A stretch of 64,000 nucleotides of DNA, taken from the NCBI RefSeq assembly GCF_022539315.1, contig NC_066336.1:1678600-1742599 (forward strand), written 5' to 3'. A program made the position numbers and the translations under genes. Position 1 is the first letter of the stretch. Each line of letters opens with the position of its first letter. Positions 11,150 through 21,484 of the stretch are shown in pieces. A model generated the notes under the pieces. It made no database searches. It saw nothing but the letters and a program-made list of their open reading frames with translations, and was not told the origin of the DNA. This stretch comes from Serinus canaria (taxonomy: Eukaryota; Chordata; Aves; Passeriformes; Fringillidae).

Positions 11150-11545
11150 CTGGCACGGGGGGGCTGCAGTGCAACCAGGAGAGCCAGGAGACCAACCTGG
11201 AGTGCTGTGTCCAGTTCTGGGCCATCACTTTGGGAAGGACCTCGGGACATTTGAGGGCATCCAGAGGGGGCAATGAGGCTGGAGAGGGGCTGGGAACACA
11301 AACCCTGAGAGGAACCCCTGAGAGAGCTGGGGGTGCTCAGCCTGGAGAAAAGGAGACTCAGGGCTGCCCTCATCCCTCTGCCACACCTGAAAGGTGCCTG
11401 TGCTCAGCTGGGGCTGGGCTCTGTCTGCAGGCGCTGACACAACCAGAGCTCACAGCCTCCAGCTGCCCCAAGGGAAATACAGGCTGGAGAGCAGGGAAAA
11501 GTTTTTTACAGAAAGAGTGGTAAAGTTCTGGAACGTTCTGCCCAG
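11150..11545 (+). repeat. CR1 LINE fragment, plus arm of an inverted pair
   Basis: CR1 sequence runs from 'ccaacctggagtgctgtgtc' through 'gggtgctcagcctggagaaa' to 'gtaaagttctggaacgttct'. It stops where an opposite-oriented CR1 begins, so its own 3' end is missing. Confidence 0.88.
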
Positions 11546-11890
11546 CATTCCCAGAATTCCCAGAACCCCTGCATTGGAAGAGACCTTCAAGCTCATCCAG
11601 TCCAACCCAGCCCCAACACCTCAACTCACCCAGTGCCACATCCAGGCTTTGTTAAACACCCCCAGGGATGGGGACTCCACCACCTCCCTGGGCAGAACAT
11701 TCCAGAACTTTCTCACCTTTCTGTAAAACCTTTTCCCTGCTCTCCAGCCTGTATTTCCCTTGGGGCAGCTCGAGGCTGTGAGCTCTGCGTCTGTCAGTGC
11801 CTGCAGACAGAGCCCAGCCCCAGCTGAGCACAGGCACCTTTCAGGAGCTGTGAGAGGGATGGGGGCACCCCTGAGTCTCCTTTTCTCTGA
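11546..11890 (-). repeat. CR1 LINE fragment, minus arm of an inverted pair
   Basis: The CR1 3' tail in reverse ('ccttcaagctcatccagtcc', 'ctttgttaaacacccccagg', 'gggcagaacattccagaact') continues to 'gggggcacccctgagtctcc'. Its inner part is the reverse complement of the plus arm. Confidence 0.88.
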
Positions 11891-12088
11891 TGATTCTATG
11901 GTTCTCTGACCTCCACAGCCCAACCACCCCCATGCTCCGGGTACAAGCTCAGTTTCACCAAAATCCCATCTCCCCCTTGGTCACTCCCCCATGTTCCCCA
12001 GCAAACCTGGGGGCACCATCCCCCCTCTCAGCCAGACACACAAGCACTGAGAGCAGCAGCAGCCCCACCTTGTAATATTTAAAACAAT

Positions 12089-12094
12089 TTTATT
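12089..12094 (-). terminator. FOXO6: Polyadenylation signal AATAAA, minus strand
   Basis: TTTATT on the plus strand reads AATAAA on the minus strand. It lies at the distal edge of an AT-rich block after 3.1 kb of UTR-like sequence. Cleavage would be expected about 10-30 nt further, near 12060-12080. Confidence 0.6.
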
Positions 12095-13184
12095 CATGAA
12101 AATATGCTGTACAATGCACTATACACAGTTCTTTACATTGCCACATACACAAACTCTAATAGCACAACCAAGAAAGTTACCATTGCCTACAATAAATGTG
12201 TGTGAGAGATGAGACCCTCCCCCCCAGTCTGTACAGTTATAAATATGAGGGAAACGGACCCAAAACCGCCAGGGGAAGCAAACTGGGGGGTCCTGGGTGT
12301 CCCCCCAGAGCGGCTCCAGGCAGGGCAGGAGCAGGGAGGGAGCTCCTGGTCCCAGAGGAGTGAGGTGGGACCTGAGGTGGCCTCGCAGGTTCCAGAGAGG
12401 GAACCCGGAGCCTCAGGCAGTGACACAAAGCCCTGGTGTCCCCTTCCCCACACTGACAGTCACAGGGGGGCACAGCCACGCCAGCCACCCCCAGGACATG
12501 CCAGCCCCAACACCCCCAGTCCCTCACCACCCCCCACCTGGACACCACGGCCTCACCTGCCCTGGCCCTTTGGTCCCCTGGCAGGGCCAGCTGTGCCACC
12601 CAGCCCTGCAGCCACCCTGTCCCCGGGCTCCCAGCCGCCCTGGGGGTGCCCGTGCCCGCCCCCGCCGCCCCCTGCCCCGCAGGACGACTGAACACACGAC
12701 GTTACCAACACGACTGCACCGCACACACGACAACCCCACGGTCACGAACCACGACACAGCTTGGCCAGGGGCCGTGCCCACGCAGCGGGGCAGGGGCACG
12801 GGGCGGCACGGCGGGCACGGGGACACTTCCCTCCTGTGCTGGGGACACAGGGACACTTCCCTCCTGTGCTGGGGACACTTCCCTCCTGCTCCTGGGCAGC
12901 TCCCCCATCACATTGATGGCCAGCCAGTGTCTGTAACACCAGAGGGGGCTCGGGGACCCCAGCGTGGGAGAATCCCCTCTCACATTGCCCGAGTGCTGCC
13001 CGGCATGCTGGTGTGCTGCTGGATCTGTGCCTGGAGGTCAGACGCCTGGAGGAGCCAGGGCTCCTTCCCTTTCTCCCTTTCCTGGGGGGCAGAGGCCCCT
13101 GTTGGCTCCAGGGCAGCCAGAGCTGCCCTCTCTCCTGCCTCTGGGTCCCTCACACCACGCGCTGGACTGGGGGGTTGGGGGTTA

Positions 13185-13400
13185 AAGAGCCATTCGCAAT
13201 CGGTTTCCAAGGATTTGAAAGATGCCTGCAAGGAGAGGTGGTGTACAAAAGGAATGCAGTAATGATCCTGACCAAAGAATAATCCTTTTTAAAAAAGCAT
13301 TCAAGAAAGATTATATATAATAGAATATATTAAATTCTGTACATGATCAAATAATGTAAACATAATTAATTAACTTGTAAGGATGTCTTTAGAGACTGTG
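13185..13400 (-). other. FOXO6: AT-rich block inside the FOXO6 3' UTR
   Basis: It contains 'attatatataatagaatata', 'ttaaattctgtacatgatca' and 'acataattaattaactt'. Such a segment inside a GC-rich UTR is a candidate for stability or microRNA control elements or an alternative 3' end. No perfect minus-strand AATAAA was noticed in it. Confidence 0.4.
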
Positions 13401-15180
13401 CCTGCCTTGTGCCCCGGGTGAAGGTGGGCAGTGGCACACAGCGCTCCTCTGTCACAGCCATGTGGGTCAGGAGAGGAGCAGGAGGTGCCACCCATGGGTC
13501 CCCCTGCCCTGACTCGGGGCAGCCACGCTGTCCCTGTGGCTGGCTGGGACCCAGCTCTGGGGCAGGAAGGGAAGAGCTGGGCTGGGAAAATGTGCTGGTT
13601 CTGTGCACTGACCCCTCTGCAAGCCAGGGGCTGGGGGTCACAGAGCCTGTGGTGCCCAGGAGGAAGAATGGCTGAGCAGAGACCCCACGGGACTCAGCAG
13701 CAGCTCCCAGCACCTTCTCCCAGCCCCTGCCTCATCTCCAGACCAGTTTCTCCTGCTGGCCACCAGCCTGAACCCCTCCAAACCCTGCTGCTCCTGGCAG
13801 CTGTGTGGAATGGCTGGGACATCCCTGGCCCTCTCCTGCCCCATGGAGTGGGGTCAGTCTGGGGTCCTGACACACAGCAGGACCATGTGTGTGAATCATG
13901 GTCCCCACCCCCATGGAGCCCCAGCCCCTGGCAGGTGGGTGCACCCCTCTTGCTGACAGCTCCTGGATCATCTCTCCTGGCACCCCAGGGGTGGGCAGTG
14001 AGACACTGGGACAGGCATGGTGGAACTGACCCCCCAGGAGCCCCACAGCCCTGGCTGGGGCCCCTGTGGCACCTCCCTGAGCAATGTGGGTCACCCAAGC
14101 TTGGAGCAGGATGGACCCCACTGCATCCAGAGGCTGGCCACCAGATCCCTCCCTTGTCACACACACAGCCCCTCCTGGAGGATGGCCCACATCACAGCCC
14201 CCAGACTTTCACCTCAACATCCAACACTCCCCATGGCCAAGCCAAGATGAGCCATGTGATGGGACACATTGCCCATGGCCTCTCTCTCCTCTCCCTAAGC
14301 TCGACCCTTTCTTCCTTCCAATGCAAAAACTCAATGGCAAAAGAGTGCATGAAATCAAATAAATACGCCCCCCTCCCCTCCCCTGCGAGCTGCCCCCGAG
14401 CCTCCAGCCCAGGGGTCCCTCACTGCCAGCAGGACCCCCCTGGAGCGTGCCCAGCCTGCTCCGGGCAGGGACTGCAGCTTCCCCTGCACCCTCAGGCCCA
14501 GGGGCTGCTGAGATGCTGCTCCCAGGGCTGCTGGCTGCAGACCATCACCACCCCCTGCTCACTGCTCAGTAAGGAAACCTGCCTGGATCCACCAGGAGAC
14601 ACCCAGCAGAGCTGGCCTGGGGGTGTGGGCTCAGCAGAGCTCCCATCTCCTCCAGGACTGAGGGGCCATGAGCCCCCCCTTGCCCTGGGGCAGCGTCCCC
14701 ACTCCTGACACTTCTGCCCAGAGGACTCACTTCCCAAGGTGGCTCAGAGAAGAGTTCTTCCCCAGGGGGGATGCCCGTGCTGGGGGTGTCCCACACCACC
14801 AGCTGTCACCACTCCGTCCTCCAGCCCAAGGGCAAATCAAACTGGCACCATTACCACGGGGCACTGGGATGTCTGGAAAGGCTTTCCCTTCCTGCTACCC
14901 CCCTGGATCTGCCTGGCTCTGGCTGCCTCTCCCACCCACCTGCCCTGCGTCCTCCAGAGGATGCTGGCAGGACCTGCAGACCGGGCACACCTGGGGCTGG
15001 GCGTCCTCCCCCATCTCAACATTTGACTCTCCGGATTGTGTTTCGTGTTCGACCTTAAGCTCAGACTGATGGCTCTCCCCTATCTTAACAAACAAAGGCA
15101 GAAGAGAAAGGAAAAAAAAAAAGTTAGTCTCAATGTTCCCCTCGTGGCTTCCCAGTGGTGAGCCCGTGCCGGGGCAGGGC

Positions 15181-16593
15181 TCACCCGGGCACCCAGCTCT
15201 GGTTCGTGGGCTGTGGCCCCCCGGGCAGCGCGGGCACGTTGAGCCCGTTCTGCGGCGGGAGCGCCGAGTCGAAGTTGAAGTCCATCTCATCACTGTCCAT
15301 AAAGTCATTGAGGATGATCGACTCCACGTCGCACTCCAGGCTCCCGTTGAACATGTCCAGGTCCAGGTCTGCTGGGAACCTGTCTTGGCCCAACACGGGG
15401 GGGTGGACGGCCCCCGGGTAGGGGCCCTGCAGCGAATCCAGCAAGCTCATGTGTGCCCCTTGGTTATTAGCGTAGGGATGCAGGTGCCCGTGGTGCGGCA
15501 CGGCCGTCATGCTGCACGAGTCACTGGGCAGGCTCATAAGGCTGACAGGATTGGCTAAGGCACTGGTGTTGACCGCAGGGTGGTGGCCGGCTGGTGACGG
15601 GTGGTACAACGCGTTGCTCTTCATGAGAGAGCCCGGGTGGGGCGGGTAGGAGGACAAGGCCTGCTCCCCGCCCCCGCACAGCAGCGGGTTGTGTCTGTGG
15701 CCACGGGCCGGCACCATGGGGCTGGCCTGCGGCAGGGGCAGCTCCCCCGGGACCATGCTCTCCTTGTGCGCGTAGGAGATGGAGGAGAGCAGGTCCTGCA
15801 GCGAGGCGTTCCTGTAGGAGCTGACGGGCGAGAAGGTGGCCTGCTTGTTCTCCTGGATGGTCTGCATGGGCAGGCGGCGCATGAGGCTCATGGCCGGCTG
15901 GCTGTAGATGGTCCCACAGTAGGTGTTGGAGGCGGCCCCCATGCTGGAGCACTTGGAGTTGAAGGTGAAACTGGAGCTCCGCTGGCGCAGGGCGGCCGGG
16001 GGGAGCTGCTGGGAGGGGCTCATGCTGTAGCCATCCTGCAGGTCCTCCAGCATGCTCTCCCCTAAGCTCTCGTTCAGGCTGATGGTGCCGGTCAGGTCGG
16101 TCAGCCGGGGCAGCTCCACAGAGCAGCGGGCGCTGAGGGAAGGAGACATGGTGCTGGAAGGGCTGGGATACATCAGCGGGGACGAGGGGGTTCCATCGTC
16201 CTCCTCCAGCTCGTCCGGCTCGTGGTTGGCCATGATGGGCGAGAGGCGCCCGCTCAGCGTGCTGGCCGTGGAGCTGGCCCGCGTCCGGAAGTCCGCCCAG
16301 GCGTCGTACTCGTCGCTGGCGTGGGACGCGGGGCTCTCCGACCACTTGGCTTGCTGGGAGGACGGGCTGTCCTCGCCGCGCTCCTGCGTCACCTGCAGCT
16401 GCTTCTTCTTGCTGGCCTTGCCCTTGATGCGCAGGAACTTGCTGTTGTTGTCCATGGACACGGCGCGCCGCCGCGGCGTCTTGCCCGTCTTGCCGCCCTC
16501 GGGGTTCAGCATCCACCAGGAGCTCTTGCCGGTGCCCTCGTTCTGCACGCGGATGAAGCGCGTGTGCAGGGACAGGTTGTGCCGGATGGAGTT
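15181..16593 (-). CDS. FOXO6: FOXO6 terminal coding exon (forkhead box O6, C-terminal 470 aa)
   Basis: This exon encodes the C-terminal 470 residues of a FOXO transcription factor, which binds DNA in the nucleus and is inhibited by insulin/PI3K-AKT signalling. Residues 1-10 are NSIRHNLSLH, recognition helix 3 of the forkhead domain; SSWWMLNPEGG (24-34) is the wing region. RRRAVS (41-46) is the AKT site inside the basic NLS, equivalent to FOXO1 Ser256. RTRASS (103-108) precedes the conserved STASTLSGRLSP. LQDLL (265-269) is an LxxLL motif. Residues 410-442 are the acidic transactivation region, and SIILNDFMDSDEMDFNFD together with the NQSWVPG end points to FOXO6 over FOXO1, 3 or 4. The exon begins in phase 0 after a cag acceptor, at the conserved FOXO intron position, and ends at TGA (15181-15183). 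Exon 1 is not seen, so the protein is partial. There is no frameshift. Confidence 0.94.
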   Translation of the reverse strand, partial: NSIRHNLSLHTRFIRVQNEGTGKSSWWMLNPEGGKTGKTPRRRAVSMDNNSKFLRIKGKASKKKQLQVTQERGEDSPSSQQAKWSESPASHASDEYDAWADFRTRASSTASTLSGRLSPIMANHEPDELEEDDGTPSSPLMYPSPSSTMSPSLSARCSVELPRLTDLTGTISLNESLGESMLEDLQDGYSMSPSQQLPPAALRQRSSSFTFNSKCSSMGAASNTYCGTIYSQPAMSLMRRLPMQTIQENKQATFSPVSSYRNASLQDLLSSISYAHKESMVPGELPLPQASPMVPARGHRHNPLLCGGGEQALSSYPPHPGSLMKSNALYHPSPAGHHPAVNTSALANPVSLMSLPSDSCSMTAVPHHGHLHPYANNQGAHMSLLDSLQGPYPGAVHPPVLGQDRFPADLDLDMFNGSLECDVESIILNDFMDSDEMDFNFDSALPPQNGLNVPALPGGPQPTNQSWVPG

Positions 16594-16630
16594 CTGCGGG
16601 GACAGCAAGGACAGGGGCAGGGTCAGCAGC
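16594..16630 (-). other. FOXO6: Splice acceptor of the FOXO6 terminal exon
   Basis: Read on the minus strand, a pyrimidine-rich tract ends in ccccgcag directly before the AAC codon at 16593. A ctgac branch-point-like word has its A at 16623, 28 nt upstream of the AG. The open frame that continues upstream to 17127 is intronic and has no forkhead sequence. Confidence 0.88.
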
Positions 16631-17264
16631 AGGGATGGCACCCCCGAAGGAAAGGAAGGCCCACGGGGCTGGGGGGTACGTGGGGCACTGTGGGACACCA
16701 GGGCTCCATCCCCCAGAGCCGAGGGTTTGGGGCTGGGAGAGCTTGGCTGGCGGGTCCCTCCCACATCCTGGGGGTCACAGCCCCTTGCTGCACCTCCCAG
16801 CTCTGTCTGGGGCACGATTCCTGTCATGGCAGGTCCCAGGGACCCACAGCAGCCAGGGCAGCTCCCAGGGGACCTCCTTCCCTGGCAGGAACCTGCAGAG
16901 GAACAAGGTGAAGAGGGAACAAATGCAGTGACGGGGTCAGGACCATTCACAGGCCCAGAGCTTCTCCGTTCATCCCTCCCAGCCCAAGGCCACCACATAG
17001 CCAGCACAGGATGCTCCCAGCACAACCAGCACCTCTGTGGAGATCCCAGCCTGCACCCCACCAGCTCCACAGGCAGAGGGGAGCCCTTTGGAGGGGACTC
17101 CAAGCCCCTTCCCCCACCTGGCACCACTCAGGATGTGCTCCCCTCCACATGTGCCCTATGCAGGGAACATCAGCACCACCACAGCCCTAAACAACCTGTT
17201 GGCACCATGTAGACCTTGTCCCCAAATGCCTGTCAGGCCAGCAGGGCCAGGGGATTCCTCCCTG

Positions 17265-17785
17265 CCTCCAGCCCTGCAATCCCCAGCACAGCAAGGACAT
17301 GGACCTGTTAAAGCTGGTCCAGAGGAGCCCCCGGAGCTGCTGCAGGGCTGGAGCCCCTCTGGAGCCAGGCTGGGAGAGCTGGGGGTGCTGCCCTGGAGAG
17401 GAGAAGGCTCCAGGGAGAGCTGAGAGCCCCTGCAGGGCCTGAAGGGGCTCCAGGAGAGCTGCAGAGGGACTGGGGACAAGGATGGAGGGACAGGAGCCAG
17501 GGAATGGCTGCCAGTGCCAGAGGGCAGGGCTGGATGGGATCTTGGGAATTGGGAATTGTTCCCTGGCAGGGTGGGGAGGGGCTGGGCTGGAATTGCCAGA
17601 GCAGCTGGGGCTGCCCCTGGATCCCTGGCAGTGCCCAAGGCCAGGCTGGACATTGGGGCTGGGAGCCCCTGGCACAGTGGGAGGGGTCCCTGGCACAGTG
17701 GGAGGTGTCCCTGCCATGGCAGGGGTGGGATGGGATGAACTTTGAGGTCCCTCCCAACCCAAACCATCCTGGGATTCTCTGACAC
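17265..17785 (+). repeat. CR1 LINE 3' fragment, about 520 bp
   Basis: It runs from 'gacctgttaaagctggtcca' through 'gagaggagaaggctccaggg' and 'ggcagtgcccaaggccaggc' to 'ctttgaggtccctcccaacc'. The phrase 'ggcacagtgggagg' is duplicated near 17680-17705. Confidence 0.9.
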
Positions 17786-18039
17786 CTGCCTCTCCCTACT
17801 GACATGCAGCTCAAGGGATGCCACCCCAGCTCCCCATGCCTCAGTTTCCCCAGAGGACAAAGGCAAGATGCAGAGCCCAGGGAAGAGTGTGCAGCACAGA
17901 GACCCTTCCCCAGCTCTGCTCTCGGGGCTGGCCAGGGGCTGCTGGAGAGGGGAGGCACCTCCCCAGCCCCTTCCCAGCTGCAGGAGGGGCAGAAGGACGA
18001 GGAGGGGGAGGAACCCACGGCAGAGGGGAGAAAGTTTGG

Positions 18040-18315
18040 TGCTGTTGTGGTGAACAGTGGAATACTAATGAAGAGGCAAGTGAGCTCCAGCCTCATCTAT
18101 CATATTATGTAATGGCTTACTTCTCTGCACTTCATTTATTTGGAGATTGCTCCCAGGCTGGCTCCTCGCCAGCAGCCACCAAATCCAAGTCTACAGAAAT
18201 CAATCTCGCACTGACTGATTAAGCCGTGTTTAGAACTAATTGCTCCTTCGTGTGTGGGGAGAATAAATTACGGGCTTTAATTTCACATCTTTAAAATGCA
18301 ACTGCAGGTATGGGC
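18040..18315. promoter_or_regulatory. AT-rich intronic block, candidate regulatory element
   Basis: Non-repetitive sequence with 'catattatgtaatggc', 'cttcatttatttggag', 'gactgattaagccg', 'gaactaattgctcc' and 'ctttaatttcacatc'. TAAT and ATTA cores are dense. Its position 1.5 kb upstream of the exon within FOXO6 intron 1 suits an enhancer; this is inferred. Confidence 0.4.
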
Positions 18316-18949
18316 CAGCCATTAACCCCTTCCTGCACGGCTGGGGAGGGGGCCCAGGGGGTGGTTGGGACACAGCTGCCCAACCAATGCTCACCACCTT
18401 CAAGCACAGCAAGTCGAGCCCTGGCCAGCCTTCCTAGCAAGGAGAGTCCCCCTGACCCTTCCAGCACCTCTCCTTAAGCCACAGGATGATCCAAACTCCC
18501 ATCCAGGACCCAGCCACCATTCAGCACGTGGTTGTCACTGCCTGGCAGGGCCAGGGCCACCAGCCAGCTCAGCCCCACGGCACTGCCCTGCACCCACACA
18601 CAGTGGGGAGCTGGGGATGCCAAGGCTGGGCTTGCAGGAGTGATGCCCAGTCACTGCTGGGCCCCTGGCTGGAGTGGGGACCCTGCCACGACCACGGTCC
18701 CTCCCTGCCAGCACTGCCAGGCCTGCCCAGCACAGGAGATGCTGCAGCCTGTGCAGCAGGGCTGGAGCTGCCATGCAGAGCACGGGGACAGGGGATGGGC
18801 TTTGGGCATGTCACAGCTGCATGGGGGTGACATTCAGCATCCTCTGCTACGGCCCCCTCCCATCCCAGAGGGAGCACAGGGCATCCCACACCCCCGAGGC
18901 AGGGCACAGGGCTGGCAGGGTCAGGCTGCCCGAGGGAGAGGAGACGAGG

Positions 18950-19140
18950 AGAGGCAGCGCTTCTCCCGCAGCCGAGCTTCATTAAGAGCCAGAAGCCAGC
19001 AGCAATTAAGTGCAAGGTGCAGCACACCCGGCTCTCTCCTCATTAGCACCCCGACACGCTCAGCTGCCCGCGGCTCGGGGCGCACGGAGCGGGGCTGGGG
19101 CAGCCGGGAGCTGATTAGCAGCAGGACCTGCCTCACCCGC
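18950..19140. promoter_or_regulatory. Intronic block with repeated attaa/attag words
   Basis: 'cttcattaagagcc', 'agcaattaagtgc', 'cctcattagcacc' and 'ctgattagcagca' are spaced over 190 bp of otherwise GC-rich unique sequence. This is a regular array of homeodomain-like cores. Confidence 0.38.
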
Positions 19141-19534
19141 GGCCACCGGGCAGCCCCCGGGCAGCCAGCCTCCCGCAGCCCCCTGGCAGTGTCCCCCTGG
19201 TACACAGGGGACAGCAGCTGCCTTGGCAGGGGGTGCCCTGGGTCAGGAGTGGTTGGTGCCAGCCCCAGGGACCCCGCGGCGCCTTTGGCACTGCTTCTTG
19301 CAGCATCACTGCAGGGCTGCTGCTGCCCTGTGCCCACGCTGTGCCCCCCTGTCCGTCCCCCCTGTCCCTCTGTAGCCCCTGCCCGTCCCCCCCTGTCCCC
19401 CTGTCCCCCCTGCCTGTCCCGATGGCTCAGCCCCTCACCGCTAACCCGGCCCCGCAGCCCCCGATGCCCAAACCCCAAATGGCACCGGGCAAGGGCATCG
19501 GCCCGGGCTCACAGACAGCCCTGCCGGGGGTGAC

Positions 19535-19702
19535 ACATAGCCCGTGCTGGGGGTGACACCCAGCCCGTGACAGGGGCTACACACAGCTCGCTCCTAGGGG
19601 TGACACCCAGCCTGTGCCAGGGGTGACACCCAGCCCGTGCTGGGGGTGACAGCCAGCCTGTGCCAGGGGTGACACCCAGCCTGTGCCAGGGGTGACACCC
19701 GC
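19535..19702. repeat. Minisatellite, about 24-bp unit
   Basis: About seven copies of 'ggggtgacacccagcctgtg' with variants such as 'tgctgggggtgacag'. Confidence 0.85.
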
Positions 19703-19999
19703 ACCACAGGCCCAGCACGCCCCCGCAGCTCTGCCGAGGGGACCGGGATGCTCTGGGGAACAAGGGCGGGCTGGAGGTGGCACCAGGGCTGCAGGTGCAC
19801 CGGACCCCCTGCCCAGCCTGGCTGGCACCAGGGCAGGACGAGGCTGAGCCCGTGCCAGCCCATGCCAGCTGCCGGAGGCTTTGCCAAGCTGGAAGACCCC
19901 GGTGCCGTGGCGGTGCCAGTCTGCCAGGGCTGGCCCTGCTGCGGGGCCGGAGGGGGGGCCGTGGGCACCCAGCGAGCCCCGAGCCCCCCCAGGAGCCCT

Positions 20000-20165
20000 C
20001 CTCCGGCGAGCCTCATTGTCAGGGGAGCCGGCAGTGTGAAATCGGTCTGATTAGCAATTAGTGCCATTGTAACGGGATTAGCCGGACCCATTGTTCGGGA
20101 GAGTGCCTTGACTGTCAATGGGCAGCTGGCAGCGATGGGAGGATGACAACGATGGTGCGGGGGAG
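20000..20165. promoter_or_regulatory. Intronic block, candidate conserved element
   Basis: 'cctcattgtcagg', 'ctgattagcaattagtgcca', 'cgggattagccgg', 'cccattgttcggg' (a SOX-like core) and 'gactgtcaatgggc' sit in unique sequence between GC-rich stretches. Conservation is inferred from the motif clustering. Confidence 0.38.
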
Positions 20166-20669
20166 CCGGAAGCCATCCCCGGACTGCCGAAATGAGCATC
20201 GACCCCCGAGATGAACGCCGGGCCCCGAAATGAGCCACCCACACGGGTACCGAGCCCAGGACGGGCAGTGCCCATCCCCACCCCAGCCTGGGGTGCACAC
20301 GAGTGTCGGGGTGCAGGGAGTGGGGCTGAGCTCCCTCTGCGTGCCCCGAGGAGAGCAGGGTGGGGGAAACGAGTGCCAAGAGCAAGAGCAGGCCCTGGCC
20401 AGCGAGGGGAGAGCAAACCAGGCGCTCTGGGGCCCTCCCCATCCCTGGCACATCCCCTGCACCCCTCTGCTGTGCCCACCGCTGCCCCTGAGGCGACACC
20501 CCTCCCCTCTGCCCAGCACCACGCGGTTTCCAAGCAAACCCCAACCCCAGCTGCTCCCCACACCTGCTCTCTGTCTGTCTGTCTGTCTGTGTGTCCAGGC
20601 TGCTGGGCCACCCAGCCCAGGAGCCCGTTGGTTGTTACCTGGTGCAGGTTCAGCACCGTTGGCAGGAGG

Positions 20670-20671
20670 GA

Positions 20672-20704
<33 letters not shown>

Positions 20705-20722
20705 AGGACAGGGACAGGGACG
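20670..20722. repeat. (GGGACA)n microsatellite
   Basis: Eight or so copies of the hexamer 'gggaca' with one 'aaggac' interruption. Confidence 0.92.
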
Positions 20723-21224
20723 CTAACAAGAGCTCTGCCAGCAGCACAAGGGCGGCTCCAGGGGTTAATTAATCCTTATTCACTCCTTAGAGAACAAAAT
20801 TGCCCCTGCTGGAGGAAATATTGCAGAGGGCACAGGCTGCCAACAGCCTCAACGGGGCTTCATCCCTGGGGGTGATGTACAGGGAGGGTGGTGGCATGGG
20901 ACACTCAATGCTGGCACTGCCAAAGGCATCACATTCACCCAAAAAATGGCTCAGCCACCTCCTGGCACCATCCCCTGGGCACGGGCAGCCCTGCTCCCTG
21001 CATTGGTGTCACCATTGGCTGAGCTCAGCCCTCAGCCCTGGCACGGCCATCCCGAGCAGTGCCCAGGCCTGTCTGGCGAGCAGAGGGCAGCTGGCACACG
21101 TGGCAGTGCTGCCCACAGCTGGGCCTGGCAGGCACCCCTGTGACAGGGACAGATGGCCTATGAGGACAGGAGGGGACCCCCATGCTGTGCCACAGGCAGG
21201 CAGCTGCAGGACACCCCACCAGCT

Positions 21225-21450
21225 CCTGTGCCTGCTGGGGCATCAGGGCACCCCCCATCAGGGCACCCCATACCAGAGCACCCCATATCAGCACACCCCA
21301 CATCAGAGCACCCCCCATCAGGGCACCCCATATCAGCCCACCCCATATCAGCCCAATCCACAGCATCCTGACCCACATGAGCCCCACACCAGCCCCACAC
21401 TGTTCCCATCCACACCAGCCCCACACCATCCTGACCCACGCCAGCTCTCC
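21225..21450. repeat. Degenerate tandem, caccccatatcag words
   Basis: About twelve copies of 17-18 bp units such as 'caccccatatcagc' and 'caccccccatcagg', decaying into 'ccacaccagcc' words on the right. Confidence 0.75.
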
Positions 21451-21484
21451 GTGCGTGGGTGAACCCAGCAAGGGGAAGCCCGTG

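Larger units (their letters stand above)
12068..15180 (-). other. FOXO6: FOXO6 3' UTR (probable extent)
   Basis: About 3.1 kb lies between the FOXO6 stop codon and an AATAAA signal on the minus strand. The distal 150 bp (12070-12240) and a middle block (13185-13400) are strikingly AT-rich, as is common in conserved vertebrate 3' UTRs. The rest is GC-rich and has no splice or coding evidence. Reading frames within it (for example the long plus-strand frame over 13431-14708) have no domain-like content. The extent is inferred from the signal and composition; transcript data would settle it. Confidence 0.6.

Noticed and set aside
1..12060. Search for EDN2, the mammalian neighbour downstream of FOXO6.
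   Set aside because: No endothelin Cys-x-Cys pattern or flanking splice sites were seen on either strand.
12297..13262. A 321-residue plus-strand frame near the FOXO6 poly-A site.
   Set aside because: Contains a short tandem (gacacttccctcctgtgctg near 12820-12890) and no domain; treated as UTR antisense.
13431..14708. A 425-residue plus-strand frame opposite the FOXO6 3' UTR.
   Set aside because: Low-complexity Pro/Ser/Gln composition with overlapping open frames on the other strand; typical of GC-rich noncoding DNA.
16594..17127. Upstream extension of the FOXO6 frame, starting at a methionine at 17127.
   Set aside because: It contains no forkhead sequence, and a strong acceptor (pyrimidine tract plus cag) sits at the conserved FOXO intron position, so this part is intron.
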